64,000 bases of DNA from Betaproteobacteria bacterium (GCA_013298765.1 JAAFJA010000004.1:62001-126000), one strand, 5' to 3'; positions 9,244-17,976 are shown, counted from the stretch's first letter. Made by a program: numbers and translations. The notes: generated by a model from the sequence alone, not told the origin.

Positions 9244-10539
9244 TCATTCGGGCTCACTTGTACGCTCGGCGTCGAACTCTCGCCACCACGCGTTGAGATA
9301 GGCTGCCGCAGCAAGATAGAGCGATTCGCATTCAGGGTCGCGCGCGGCTGCATCGATGCACGCAAGCGTGTACTTCGCTAGATGCGCGTCACGGTGAACT
9401 GCGGCCTCGGTCGCGAGTTTTTCGCGGTAGGCGAATCGCTCGCTCTCTGGCGCGTGGTACACGATAGCAGCGGCATCGCTAGGCGTTGCAGCGATCCATT
9501 CTCGATGTTTCGGCGGCTCTGGTTTCCAGTTGAAATCGAGCGTTACGCTTGCCATCGTTGCGCGAAACGCATACACCTCGGCGCTTGCCATCGCGCAGAC
9601 GCGCTGTGCATTTTTCGAGTACGGCAAGTTCGACAAGAGCGCCAACGGAAGTGTTAGGCAATGCGTCCAACCGTAGGGTGCGTGCTTCGCATCGTCTTGC
9701 AGCATCGAATGGGCCGCAGTGCGCAACAACACCCGTACTACCGCGTCGACATCTTTGAATGTAAAGGCGCCTAGATCGCGTTGGTAGCGCCCGAGCGATT
9801 CCGGGGCTGGTAGCGTCGCTGTGATGCTGTGTTCCGCTAGCGCGATGGCTTCGGGCTTCGATAGAACACGCGCCAATTGGATGGACTCTTCCAACGTTGA
9901 CTCGGGTGTCAACGCGTGCCCCTCGTCCAACCACTGCAATCGCGCGTTCGGTTGGCTTGCAAGATAGCGTAGCGGCGCTCGAACGAGCAGACCCGCATTC
10001 GTATATCGACCGGCAACACGATGCAACTCGGCAAGCAGAATGGGCGCATGTGCGGCGGCCGCGCAAGAGGCCGCGATGGGATCAAACAAGTCGCCGGCGA
10101 TTTGCGTAATTGGGATGCGTTGCAACACGTGGCAAAGTGCAGCATCGGCGACATCTGGGTCACCGCTTGCAACTGCACCAAGCAGTTCCGCCCGCGCGGC
10201 AGATGTACTTTCGTAGCGCTTCTCGACCGTACTCAGCTCTTCGCCAGCATTCGCGTAACGCACAGCGATCTCTGCGATACGACGTCGCGCTAGGTCTTGC
10301 TGTTGCAACTGCACGAGCGGTAAGAGTGCGGCCCGAGCGAGTAGCTCCAGCGGCGCATGTAGAAAGAATGATGTTCTCTTGTTGCCCGCCTTCGGGCGAG
10401 AGATTGCATCGATGCAAGTTTCGATGAGTCTCGCGTCGCTCATTGCCGCGATTGAGGTTGCAAGCCACGGCTCGATGGGGGCGTGTTCTGTGAAAAGTGC
10501 TAATGGCAGGTTGCGTAAAGCCTGAGTTTCAAAGTGCAT
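9244..10539 (-). CDS. Protein of unknown function, likely SoxR target
   Basis: A 431-residue, Ala- and Leu-rich, probably all-helical soluble protein with no signal peptide and many His residues, including the stretch HAPYGWTHCLTLPLALL. I cannot assign a family; a distant link to questin-oxidase-like proteins crossed my mind but I cannot support it. It is transcribed away from soxR, with 83 nt between the two start codons. Its upstream region holds a promoter with the long 19-bp spacer and central dyad typical of MerR-family control (10572-10602). Regulation by SoxR, hence a role in response to redox-cycling compounds, is therefore a reasonable inference. It converges with the glutamate-synthase-like gene, leaving only 10 nt. 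Confidence 0.75.
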   Translation of the reverse strand: MHFETQALRNLPLALFTEHAPIEPWLATSIAAMSDARLIETCIDAISRPKAGNKRTSFFLHAPLELLARAALLPLVQLQQQDLARRRIAEIAVRYANAGEELSTVEKRYESTSAARAELLGAVASGDPDVADAALCHVLQRIPITQIAGDLFDPIAASCAAAAHAPILLAELHRVAGRYTNAGLLVRAPLRYLASQPNARLQWLDEGHALTPESTLEESIQLARVLSKPEAIALAEHSITATLPAPESLGRYQRDLGAFTFKDVDAVVRVLLRTAAHSMLQDDAKHAPYGWTHCLTLPLALLSNLPYSKNAQRVCAMASAEVYAFRATMASVTLDFNWKPEPPKHREWIAATPSDAAAIVYHAPESERFAYREKLATEAAVHRDAHLAKYTLACIDAAARDPECESLYLAAAAYLNAWWREFDAERTSEPE

Positions 10540-10571
10540 TGCAGTTCGTCTATGAGTAGTTGACCTGACAC

Positions 10572-10602
10572 AATATGCAAGTTAAAGTTAGCTTTAAGTC
10601 AA
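10572..10602 (-). promoter_or_regulatory. MerR/SoxR-type promoter with 19-bp spacer, driving the 9244-10539 gene
   Basis: Read on the minus strand, a -35 box TTGACT (10597-10602) is followed by exactly 19 nt and a -10 box CATATT (10572-10577, 4 of 6 consensus). The spacer contains the dyad TTAAAG-TTAG-CTTTAA (10582-10597 on plus). An over-long 19-bp spacer with a dyad centred between the boxes is the hallmark of promoters activated by MerR-family proteins. The known SoxR site is also an AT-rich dyad around a TTAACT-like core. The -10 box lies about 33 nt upstream of the start codon at 10539. The divergent neighbour encodes SoxR, the obvious candidate regulator. Confidence 0.7.
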
Positions 10603-10622
10603 ACACTTTTTGAGTGGTTCAC

Positions 10623-11120
10623 ATGGAATCGACTCCGTGGATCAGTATCGGCGAGGTGGCAGCGCGCTCTGGCATCGCCGCAAGCGCGCTACGTTTTTAC
10701 GAAGTTGAGGGGTTGATCGCAGGCGCGCGACGAGCGAGCGGCCGTCGTCAGTATCCGAAAGAGGTGTTGCGTCGGGTCGCATTCATTCTCGCGGCGCAGC
10801 GCGTTGGCTTAAGCCTGAATGAGATTCGAGCGGCGCTCGCCACCCTGCCCGAAAAACGAACGCCAACGGTTGACGACTGGGCGAAACTCTCGCGCGCGTG
10901 GAAGCCCTTGCTCGACGCGCGGATCGCGGCGATGACGCAACTGCGCGATCAGCTGAGCGCTTGCATCGGCTGCGGCTGCTTATCACTCAAGCGATGTGCG
11001 CTCTACAACCCCGGCGACGTGGCCGCGACGCGCGGCAGCGGTGCACGCTACCTGTTGGGCGACCGTGCAGATGATGTAGCGCGCGTGGGGAGCGCCGGAA
11101 CACTTCGGGGGAAGGTGTAA
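10623..11120 (+). CDS. soxR: Redox-sensing MerR-family activator SoxR
   Basis: A 165-residue MerR-family regulator. The N-terminal winged helix reads ISIGEVAARSGIAASALRFYE, followed by the dimerisation helix. The C-terminal loop CIGCGCLSLKRC has the exact SoxR spacing C-x2-C-x-C-x5-C that binds a [2Fe-2S] cluster. Oxidation of that cluster by redox-cycling drugs switches the protein to an activator. The ATG at 10623 is preferred over the GTG three codons upstream. No soxS gene is nearby, as is normal outside enterics, where SoxR acts directly on a few target genes. The divergent gene has a promoter of the right architecture. The stop codon is followed at once by a copy of the dispersed 3'-end repeat (11124-11160). 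Confidence 0.95.
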   Translation: MESTPWISIGEVAARSGIAASALRFYEVEGLIAGARRASGRRQYPKEVLRRVAFILAAQRVGLSLNEIRAALATLPEKRTPTVDDWAKLSRAWKPLLDARIAAMTQLRDQLSACIGCGCLSLKRCALYNPGDVAATRGSGARYLLGDRADDVARVGSAGTLRGKV

Positions 11121-11123
11121 AAA

Positions 11124-11160
11124 ATAAGCTATCTGACTCAAGTCCAATTTAAATTGGGGC
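11124..11160 (-). repeat. Dispersed 3'-end repeat, copy A
   Basis: Read on the minus strand it begins GCCCCAATTTAAATTGG and ends ATAGCTTATT. The CCCC and ATAGCTT boxes are separated by 23 nt, as in the copies at 18044, 38864 and 46465. The centre CCAATTTAAATTGG (11144-11157) is a perfect palindrome. It lies between the convergent soxR and PHA-protein genes, starting 3 nt after the soxR stop. The remainder of this 154-nt spacer shows no gene. Confidence 0.6.
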
Positions 11161-11274
11161 GATCGGCGATATTTAGCTATAGTTGTTGATAGCAATTTCG
11201 CACGCTTAGTCCCATTAGAATGGCTGATCAGCGGTGTAGCTTATGATATTTGACAAGTCGCGACGCTCACGCGC

Positions 11275-11592
11275 CTACTTCTTTGCCTTCGCGGCCGGCT
11301 TTTTGGTTGCCGCAGCGGGTTTGATCAGCTGCTCGAGATTATTCTCGATGGCGCCTTGAATCGGCCCTTTGAACGCCGCCATCAAGAGACCGAGCTTGAT
11401 ATTGATCTGTAACTCCTGCGCGGTCACCGTCAATGTCCCGTTCACGCCACTTCGAGTGAATGAGAGCACCTCGCCTTCCCAAGCGGAGCGCAAGTCGTAG
11501 TCTTTGCCGAGCTTTGCCGCGACCTTATCGGCAACTTTGCGCGCCTCTGTCGGCGTGGTGTGATGCGGGCGTTTGATTGAGATGTGCGACAC
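11275..11592 (-). CDS. Polyhydroxyalkanoate (PHA) granule-region family protein
   Basis: A 105-residue protein matching the small family encoded near PHA synthesis genes in proteobacteria: an N-terminal segment MSHISIKRPH with the ARKVADKVAAKL helix, then a beta-rich part (LRSAWEGEVLSFTRSGVNG), and a Lys/Ala-rich tail PAAATKKPAAKAKK reminiscent of phasins. The role in granule formation is suggested for the family but not firmly shown. The start is a GTG preceded by a strong AGGAGG Shine-Dalgarno 4 nt upstream, which fixes the start at 11592. No PHA synthase lies in the window. It is divergent from the inositol-monophosphatase-like gene and convergent with soxR. Confidence 0.8.
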   Translation of the reverse strand: MSHISIKRPHHTTPTEARKVADKVAAKLGKDYDLRSAWEGEVLSFTRSGVNGTLTVTAQELQINIKLGLLMAAFKGPIQGAIENNLEQLIKPAAATKKPAAKAKK

Positions 11593-11663
11593 GGTTCCTC
11601 CTGGTTTGCAGCGCGTTCGTCGACGATTTCTAAATATCGCCGATTTGCTCGTATTCTTCCGTC

Positions 11664-12482
11664 ATGAGTGATCGACTGCAACTCGCATTGGAAATAGCCG
11701 CAGAAGCCTCGCTTGAGATCGCTAGCGCGTTCGCAACGCGTCATCATGCGCTGCGCGAGAAATCGCCCAACGATTTCGCCACTGAAACTGACGCAAGCGT
11801 AGAGGGACATCTCGCTCGACGCATCAGCACCACCTTTCCTGGCGACCGCATTCTCGGTGAAGAAGGTGGCGAGCGGGCGAGCGCGTCAGATGTCGAGCCA
11901 AGCGGTTTTCGCTGGATCATTGATCCGCTCGACGGCACGTTTAACTTCATTCACGGATTTCCGTACATTGCCACCTCAATTGCAGTTGAGTTCGAGGGTG
12001 AAGTGGTAGCGGGAGTGATTGCCAACCCGCTCACGGACGAGGTGTTTTACGCAGAGCGCGGCAAAGGAGCGTGGCTTACGGTTGACGATGATCGACCACC
12101 TCACCGCCTTTCAGTGAGTTCATGCCATGCGCTGTCTGACGCCCTCGTCGCCTCGGTGTTGCCTGCAAGCGCAAGTGGCAGCTTTCTGCGCGTCCTTCCG
12201 AAGTGGACGGCCGTGGCAAGCCGCTGCGCCAGTATTCGCAGGACGGGGGCCGCTGCGCTTGATCTTGCTCACGTCGCCGCCGGACGACTCGACGGCTTTT
12301 TCGTCATGAGCCTTGCAGCCTGGGATGCGGCGGCCGGCGGGCTCCTGGTGCGTGAGGCAGGCGGCGTAGTCTGCGATTTCGACGGCGGCAATCGATATCT
12401 TTCCACCAACGAGGTGATCGCTGGTACGGCACCGGTGTGCGCCGAACTGGTGAGGGTTCTCGGCAATCGCGCTTTGGCTTGA
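11664..12482 (+). CDS. Inositol monophosphatase family phosphatase (SuhB/HisN-like)
   Basis: A 272-residue Mg-dependent phosphomonoesterase of the inositol monophosphatase superfamily. Metal ligands are seen in LGEEGGE, IIDPLDGTFNF and SLAAWDAAAGGLLVREAGG, the three signature motifs of the fold. Members hydrolyse inositol phosphates, histidinol phosphate or 3'-phosphoadenosine-5'-phosphate. Sequence alone does not fix which; the length and the DPLDGTFNF motif fit SuhB-like or histidinol-phosphatase-like enzymes equally. The ATG at 11664 gives a complete N-terminus. The DUF3047 lipoprotein gene begins 50 nt downstream on the same strand and may be cotranscribed. Confidence 0.9.
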   Translation: MSDRLQLALEIAAEASLEIASAFATRHHALREKSPNDFATETDASVEGHLARRISTTFPGDRILGEEGGERASASDVEPSGFRWIIDPLDGTFNFIHGFPYIATSIAVEFEGEVVAGVIANPLTDEVFYAERGKGAWLTVDDDRPPHRLSVSSCHALSDALVASVLPASASGSFLRVLPKWTAVASRCASIRRTGAAALDLAHVAAGRLDGFFVMSLAAWDAAAGGLLVREAGGVVCDFDGGNRYLSTNEVIAGTAPVCAELVRVLGNRALA

Positions 12483-12532
12483 ATTCGCTACGCTTCGCGG
12501 CAACTATATTAAATGCGGTCGTGGGGGATGAT

Positions 12533-13267
12533 ATGGGGCGAAATGTTCAGTTCGGATTGGTTGCAATGCTTTTGCTGCTCGGCGGATGCGCGAATACTCT
12601 GGATTCACGCCAGTCTGTGAGCGCGTCTACTGATCGGCTGCTGCTCCCCAATAATCCGCTTGAGGCGCCCTGGCAGCCAATCGTCATTCGATTCAAAACA
12701 CCCACTGAATACAGTCGCGCCGAAATCGATGGAGTGCCCTGCATTCTCGGCGAAGCAAAATCGTCGTGGTCGTTGTTAGGCGCACGCGTCTCTGCGCCTT
12801 ACACGCTCGCCAGCAATCTTTCCTGGCGCTGGCATGTTCCAAATCTCGTCAGCGGCGCTGATAACGAATCGCGTGACCGTGATGACGCCCCCGTGCGCAT
12901 CGTCGTTGCATTTAAAGGAGATCGCGAAAAGATTGATGCGATAGATCGCAGCGCGATGAATATGGCGAAGCTAATCGGTGGCTGGGAAATTCCCTTTGCA
13001 TCGCTGCAGTACATCTGGGAGCCGGATGCAAAAGTCGATACGATCATCAATCACCACACCGTTTCGCGAATCAAAAAGATTGTGGTGCGAAGCGGGTCGC
13101 AAGGGCTTGGCAGCTGGGTCGATCTCGAACGCGACGTGCGTGCAGATTTTCGCCGCGCATTCGCGGGCGAGGAGCCAGGTGAAATCGAGAGCATTGGTCT
13201 CATGACCGACACCGACACCCTGCACGGTACCGCGCGCGGCTGCTACGCTAATGTGAGCTTGCGGTAG
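12533..13267 (+). CDS. DUF3047 family lipoprotein
   Basis: A 244-residue protein. The start at ATG 12533 is chosen because a GGGGGA ribosome binding site lies 5 nt upstream and because it yields a lipoprotein signal peptide with lipobox LLGGC (Cys19). The rest has the DUF3047 hallmarks: LSWRWHVP, a DDAPVRIVV segment, a YIWEPDA stretch, IVVRSGSQGLGSWVDLERDV, and LMTDTDTLHGTARGCY near the end. The function of the family is unknown. With acylation it should be anchored in the inner or outer membrane facing the periplasm. It follows the phosphatase gene by 50 nt; no terminator is seen between them. Confidence 0.85.
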   Translation: MGRNVQFGLVAMLLLLGGCANTLDSRQSVSASTDRLLLPNNPLEAPWQPIVIRFKTPTEYSRAEIDGVPCILGEAKSSWSLLGARVSAPYTLASNLSWRWHVPNLVSGADNESRDRDDAPVRIVVAFKGDREKIDAIDRSAMNMAKLIGGWEIPFASLQYIWEPDAKVDTIINHHTVSRIKKIVVRSGSQGLGSWVDLERDVRADFRRAFAGEEPGEIESIGLMTDTDTLHGTARGCYANVSLR

Positions 13268-13727
13268 CGCAGGATGCAAGATTTTCGCCCTAGCCAATTG
13301 ATCCGTAAGTGAGAAGCTGAACAAGTCCCACATGCGCATCGCATCCTCGGACTTGCTTAGCGTATCACTAGGTCAAGCGCCCCGGTAACATGCGCACTAG
13401 CTTCCAATTTTCCTAGCGTGCTCCAACAAGTGCCCACCTGCATTCTGGTTCGACGCGAATTTCCCAGGATAATTCCACGTGACATTTCCAAGTGTCGGCT
13501 GGAATAAGAACTGTCGGCTGAATGACCACTTGCCCGTAGACTTTTTGCAACTCGCGGAGCGCCACAAGACTCTAACGCGCAGCTAACATGCGCTGCGTCA
13601 CCGCCTTGTCGCTACGCTTGTATTTTTTAGCTCAATTCGCGATAGCAAATCAAAATTCGAAGATTCACCCTCTGCAAATATCCTTCAAACGTTGCCGCGC
13701 CAGCGCGGTGCCGATTCGCAGCACAAG
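13268..13727. other. Spacer with a remnant of the MITE-like element
   Basis: About 460 bases without a gene. At 13311-13360 the sequence GAAGCTGAACAAGTC, then ATGCGCATCGCATCCTCGGA, matches about 50 bases of the right arm of the palindromic element at 27780-27947, but there is no second arm, so this is probably a decayed end. Around 13490-13525 a short direct repeat TGTCGGCTG occurs twice. I see no other structure. Confidence 0.45.
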
Positions 13728-14924
13728 ATGCCCTTTCTAGAGACGCTTGATCCGCGAACACTTGCAGCCTCGGCGGCCATCGCGGGCTATATTTTCTCGT
13801 TCGCGTTTTGGGCCACGCTTCGCGACGAAGAGCGCTTACCTGGGCCGGAATTTTGGCTGCTCACAGCGCTACTGTCTTCTACCGCGTTCACGATGCGCGC
13901 GTTTCAGGATTTCGCGCCCGACTTGCTCACTCGGGCCGCCGCTAACGTGATGTTGATCTCTGCCGTATTCTTCTTATGGCACGGAGCGCGCGTGTTCTAC
14001 CGCCGCAAAACCGTTTCAATTGCTTGGCCACTACTCGGGACGCTTTTCGGCGTCGCCAGTAACTTTGTATTTGTCGCTTTGATCCCGAGCACAGCCGCTC
14101 GTGTGGGTATCACATCACTTGCACTTGCTGCGGGTGCGGCGCTTGCGGTGGGTGAGTTTTGGCACGTGCGGGCAAAACATCGCTCGCCCGGCGTCGTGCT
14201 CGCTGGGCTCGCGCTCGCAGTGATCGCTTCGCTGTTGTTGGTCCACGCATCGCTCTCGCTGATCGGCGCTTCACCGCCTACCTCGATTGAGCGTAGCGCG
14301 TTCAATATTGCAAGTCACCTTCTCGGTGTAGTGCTATTCATGTGCACGCTTACGGGGCTACTGATGGCAGTCAATGCCATGCGCGCGTCTCAAGTGCGCG
14401 CACTCGCCTATATCGATCAGCTCACGGGCGTACTCGGGCGACGTGGATTTTTTTCTGCGACTAAGCGACTTGCCTCGCGCACGTTCCCAGGAGGCGTCGT
14501 CTTCGTATTTGATGTCAACGAATTCAAACGTATCAACGACACCAAGGGGCATGAGACGGGCGACAACATTTTGCGCGTTTTGACGAGTTCGATTCGCCAG
14601 TATGCGCCACCGAAGTCGCTCATTGCGCGGTTCGGAGGCGATGAATTCATCGTGTTTGCGCGTGAAGTCGAATCGCCTGAAGCGATGACCGAGCAGGTCA
14701 AAGCCGCATTCTCAGCACGAAGCGCGTCTGTGCTTGCCCAACGTACGCTCCTGCAGTCAACCAAAACACCGCTCACGCTCGCAAGCGTTGCTGTTGGCTG
14801 GGCCGCATGCACAAAACTGGACGAGGCGAGCTTTTCGTTTGCGATGCATCAGGCTGATCGCGAGATGTATCGCGTAAAAATTCGCCGGCGCGGACAAAAT
14901 GAACCGAGGCTAGACAACCTATGA
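13728..14924 (+). CDS. Membrane-bound GGDEF diguanylate cyclase
   Basis: A 398-residue protein. The first 210 residues contain about seven hydrophobic helices, resembling other integral-membrane sensor parts of diguanylate cyclases. The C-terminal GGDEF domain (about 235-390) shows LTGVLGRRGFF, FDVNEFKRINDTKGHETGD and an intact RFGGDEF active-site loop, so c-di-GMP synthesis is expected. The RxxD inhibitory motif that normally precedes GGDEF is absent, so product inhibition through that site is unlikely. The ATG at 13728 is preferred to the TTG at 13692 that opens the frame. It is a single gene, convergent with the ferredoxin-reductase gene. Confidence 0.92.
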   Translation: MPFLETLDPRTLAASAAIAGYIFSFAFWATLRDEERLPGPEFWLLTALLSSTAFTMRAFQDFAPDLLTRAAANVMLISAVFFLWHGARVFYRRKTVSIAWPLLGTLFGVASNFVFVALIPSTAARVGITSLALAAGAALAVGEFWHVRAKHRSPGVVLAGLALAVIASLLLVHASLSLIGASPPTSIERSAFNIASHLLGVVLFMCTLTGLLMAVNAMRASQVRALAYIDQLTGVLGRRGFFSATKRLASRTFPGGVVFVFDVNEFKRINDTKGHETGDNILRVLTSSIRQYAPPKSLIARFGGDEFIVFAREVESPEAMTEQVKAAFSARSASVLAQRTLLQSTKTPLTLASVAVGWAACTKLDEASFSFAMHQADREMYRVKIRRRGQNEPRLDNL

Positions 14925-15003
14925 GGAAAGCGCGCTGCGCAACGTTGCGAGAGCTCGTCAACCGAAAAGAAGTGTTAACACGCCTTGAGGTCGTGGAAAG
15001 AGG

Positions 15004-16032
15004 TTATCGCCCAGGCGATGTGAAACTGTCAGCGAAAAACTCACCCTCGGGCAATTGGCAATCCGCAACAAAGTCGCGTTGGGCCGAGTCAATCACCACG
15101 GGTGCCCCGCAGGCATACACCTGGTGCCCCGACAAATCGGGGAAATCTTCCATGATTGTACGGTGAACGAACCCAGTGCGCCCTTGCCAATCGTCCTCAG
15201 CTAAGGCGTTACTCACCACAGGCACATAGCTGAACTGATCTGGATATTTCGCAACCCAGGATCGAACGAGATGATCGAGGTAGAGATCTTTGGGACGTCT
15301 GCCGCCCCAATAGATCACGGCTTTGCGCCGATTGCCGGTGTAGATCATGTGTTCGACGACAGCCTTTATCGGCGCGAAGCCTGTGCCACTAGCGAGGAAT
15401 ATGATTGGCTTTTCTGATTCTTCGCGGAGAAAAAATGTTCCGTGCGGCCCTTCAAATCGGAAAATTTCACGCACCTTCACCGCCGGATCGCGTAGGCCAA
15501 ATAAGCGATCAGTGAAGAGCCCGCCGGGCATGTGGCGAATGTGCAGCTCAATTAGCGCGTCATCATGCGGAGCGTTGGCCATTGAAAAACTTCGGCGCGC
15601 CCCATCTTTAAGGATGAACTCCATGTATTGGCCAGCGCGGAAAAGCAGACGCTCGCTCGAAGGCAGTTTGAAGCGCACAATCATTACGTCATCGGTCACG
15701 CGATCAAGATGCTCAATACGACACGGCATGGTTTTCACCACGATGTCGCCCGTCTTTCGAACATCGCGCGCCTCGATCACCACATCACCCACTGGATGAG
15801 CGACGCAAAAAAGCGCTTTGCCTTGGACGCGCTCTGCCTCGGGCAGGGTCGAACTCTGATACGCGCCGTAGCGAAGTTCGCCCGATTTGAGCGTACCTTT
15901 GCACGAACCGCACGCGCCATTCTTGCAACCGTAGGGAATGAGATAGCCGGCGCGCAGCGCAGCTGACAAAATAGATTCTTCTGCGGCGCATTCAAACGTT
16001 GCGCCGCCTGGCTCTAGTGTGACTTGAGGCAT
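15004..16032 (-). CDS. Ferredoxin-NAD(P)H reductase fusion (CDP-6-deoxyglucoseen-reductase-like)
   Basis: A 342-residue electron-transfer protein. The N-terminal plant-type ferredoxin carries the [2Fe-2S] ligands in CKNGACGSCKG plus a later Cys (FCVAHP). The FNR-like part then binds FAD (RAGQYMEFIL, RSFSMANAP) and NAD(P)H (FLASGTGFAPIKA, YWGGRRPKDLY, VYACGAP). The same architecture occurs in phenol-hydroxylase P5 and AscD-type reductases; betaproteobacterial genomes often carry this one beside the SDR-ubiA pair, but its electron acceptor is unknown. It delivers electrons from NAD(P)H to an unidentified partner in the cytoplasm. Its start codon lies 6 nt from the start of the divergent epimerase gene, so the two promoters must lie inside each other's coding sequence. 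Confidence 0.9.
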   Translation of the reverse strand: MPQVTLEPGGATFECAAEESILSAALRAGYLIPYGCKNGACGSCKGTLKSGELRYGAYQSSTLPEAERVQGKALFCVAHPVGDVVIEARDVRKTGDIVVKTMPCRIEHLDRVTDDVMIVRFKLPSSERLLFRAGQYMEFILKDGARRSFSMANAPHDDALIELHIRHMPGGLFTDRLFGLRDPAVKVREIFRFEGPHGTFFLREESEKPIIFLASGTGFAPIKAVVEHMIYTGNRRKAVIYWGGRRPKDLYLDHLVRSWVAKYPDQFSYVPVVSNALAEDDWQGRTGFVHRTIMEDFPDLSGHQVYACGAPVVIDSAQRDFVADCQLPEGEFFADSFTSPGR

Positions 16033-16038
16033 GTGACG

Positions 16039-17025
16039 ATGTCGCGAAAACTTCGGTTCATGATGATTGGAATGGGTGACGTCGCGCAGCGCCTGGCGTC
16101 GTCTGAGCCTGCTCGGCGCGCGCGCTGGTTCGGACTCACCCGCAGTGATGAGGCTCGCACCCGCGCGCGCGCCTCCTCCGTATTATCGGTGAGCGGCGAT
16201 CTTGATTCGCGAATAAGCCTGTTGCGCGCGGCGAATATCGCCCGATCAAGCGCGGCCACCATCTTTCTTGCGCCACCGCCGAATATCGGTGGCGATGACC
16301 CTCGGGTGAAGCGCTGGATCGCCGCGAGGTCGCGCGCGCTCAATCGCCCGTTGCGAGGTGAGCGGCGTTTCGAGGCGCTGCGTCGCGCCTCGCGCGCGCA
16401 CTCAGATCGGCGCGGCAAATCAACGCTTACCGACATCTATGTAAGCACCACAGGCGTATACGGCGATCGCGCGGGTGATCGGGTGAGTGAAGTGAGTGTG
16501 CTTCGCACACAAAGCGCACGCGCGGCGCGTCGTGTCGCGGCTGAGCGGCGAGTTCGCAACTCAGCGCAGACGCGAATGGCCGTGCTGCGGGTTCCAGGCA
16601 TCTATGCGCAAACACGTCTGCCGATTGAGCGTTTGCGCGAGCGCTTGCCGGCGCTTGTAGCGACAGAAGATGTCTACACCAATCACATTCATGCTGACGA
16701 TCTCGCTCACGCGATTTGGCTCTCTGTCTTCCGAGCGCGCGCAGGGCGAACGTACAACATCGTGGATGACGCCGAATGGAAAATGGGGGACTACTTTGAT
16801 CGGGTCGCCGATGCGCTCGGGCTCGCACGCCCGCCACGTATGAGCCGAGGAGAGCTCGCCAAGCACATCACGCCGATGATGCTTTCATTCATGAGCGAAT
16901 CTCGGCGCATTGAGAATACGCGGATGAAGCAAGAGCTGCGTTTGGTGATGCGCTTCCCGACCCCCGATGCGCTGCTGCAATCAATGAGCCCAACCGACGC
17001 GCTGCAACGAAATCTTGATGTATGA
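16039..17025 (+). CDS. SDR-type NAD-dependent epimerase/dehydratase family protein
   Basis: About 328 residues with an N-terminal nucleotide-binding segment (MMIGMGDVAQRL) in the position of the Rossmann glycine-rich loop. Further marks of extended or atypical SDRs are STTGVYGDRAGDRVSE, VLRVPGIY, YTNHIHADDLA and YNIVDD. It resembles YeeZ-like proteins of unknown substrate. The glycine loop is irregular and the YxxxK motif is not standard, so catalysis is uncertain. The ATG at 16039 is chosen over the upstream TTG at 16024, which would overlap the divergent gene. It overlaps ubiA by 4 nt (ATGA-type junction), so the two are translationally coupled. Confidence 0.8.
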   Translation: MSRKLRFMMIGMGDVAQRLASSEPARRARWFGLTRSDEARTRARASSVLSVSGDLDSRISLLRAANIARSSAATIFLAPPPNIGGDDPRVKRWIAARSRALNRPLRGERRFEALRRASRAHSDRRGKSTLTDIYVSTTGVYGDRAGDRVSEVSVLRTQSARAARRVAAERRVRNSAQTRMAVLRVPGIYAQTRLPIERLRERLPALVATEDVYTNHIHADDLAHAIWLSVFRARAGRTYNIVDDAEWKMGDYFDRVADALGLARPPRMSRGELAKHITPMMLSFMSESRRIENTRMKQELRLVMRFPTPDALLQSMSPTDALQRNLDV

Positions 17026-17918
17026 CGCTTAGTTTCATCAAAGCCAAACTCAATGCGTATGAACGCTTAGTTCGGCTCGATAAGCCCGTTGGCTTTATGC
17101 TTTTGATGTGGCCCACGCTCTGGGGGCTGTGGATTGCGGGCTACGGCGCACCCGATGTGCGCTTCGTTTGGATCTTCGTGCTCGGCACAATCCTGATGCG
17201 TTCTGCTGGCTGCGCAGTGAATGATTGGGCGGATCGAGACTTTGATGGCGCGGTAAAGCGCACCGAAATGCGTCCGCTCGCCTCCGGCGAAATTACTGGC
17301 AAAGAAGCGCTCTGGGTCGGTGTCTTCTTTGCGCTCGCGGCGGCCATGCTCTTGATTCCACTCAATTGGGCGGCACGTTTTTGGGCGCTACCCGCGCTCG
17401 CCGTTGCGATCATCTATCCGTTCACCAAGCGCTTCTTCGCGGTGCCGCAAGCCATACTCGGCATCGCGTTCAGCATGGGAATCCCGATGGCCTTCGCTGC
17501 CGTGCGCGGCGAAGTACCGCTCATCGCATGGGCGCTAGTGGCGATCAATTTCTTTTGGGTGATGGCGTATGACACGGAATACGCGATGGTTGATCGCGAC
17601 GATGACATCAAAATCGGCATCAAAACATCGGCGATTTTTTTCGGTCGCTTCGATGTGATTGCGATTTCGTTCTGCTACGTCGCGTTCTTGAGCGGAATGG
17701 CATTCGTTGGGGTTGAGCTGCAAGCGGGGCCGATTTATTACGGCGGCTTGCTGCTTGCAGCGGTACTCGCGATTCAACACTTCACCATGATTCGGGGTCG
17801 AGACAGGATGAAGTGTTTCGCGGCGTTCCGTGGCAATAATCTGCTTGGGCTTTGCGTGTTTGTCGGCCTTGCGCTCGACTACGCAATACGAAGGAATGCG
17901 TACCCGCAGTGGTACTGA
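17022..17918 (+). CDS. ubiA: 4-hydroxybenzoate polyprenyltransferase
   Basis: A 298-residue integral membrane prenyltransferase with eight or nine hydrophobic helices. It has the two Asp-rich motifs of the UbiA superfamily: NDWADRDFDGAV (about residue 67) and DTEYAMVDRDDD (about residue 185). It attaches the polyprenyl tail to 4-hydroxybenzoate in the second committed step of ubiquinone synthesis at the inner membrane. Both motifs are complete, as is RPLASGEI after the first. It is coupled to the epimerase gene by a 4-nt overlap. It converges on uvrA across about 155 nt filled with two copies of the dispersed 3'-end repeat. Confidence 0.96.
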   Translation: MTLSFIKAKLNAYERLVRLDKPVGFMLLMWPTLWGLWIAGYGAPDVRFVWIFVLGTILMRSAGCAVNDWADRDFDGAVKRTEMRPLASGEITGKEALWVGVFFALAAAMLLIPLNWAARFWALPALAVAIIYPFTKRFFAVPQAILGIAFSMGIPMAFAAVRGEVPLIAWALVAINFFWVMAYDTEYAMVDRDDDIKIGIKTSAIFFGRFDVIAISFCYVAFLSGMAFVGVELQAGPIYYGGLLLAAVLAIQHFTMIRGRDRMKCFAAFRGNNLLGLCVFVGLALDYAIRRNAYPQWY

Positions 17919-17976
17919 TCGAAGGTTGCGCGCGAGATTCGGCGACGATTCTTTCGGCGATAACTTTTTTGCTTGT

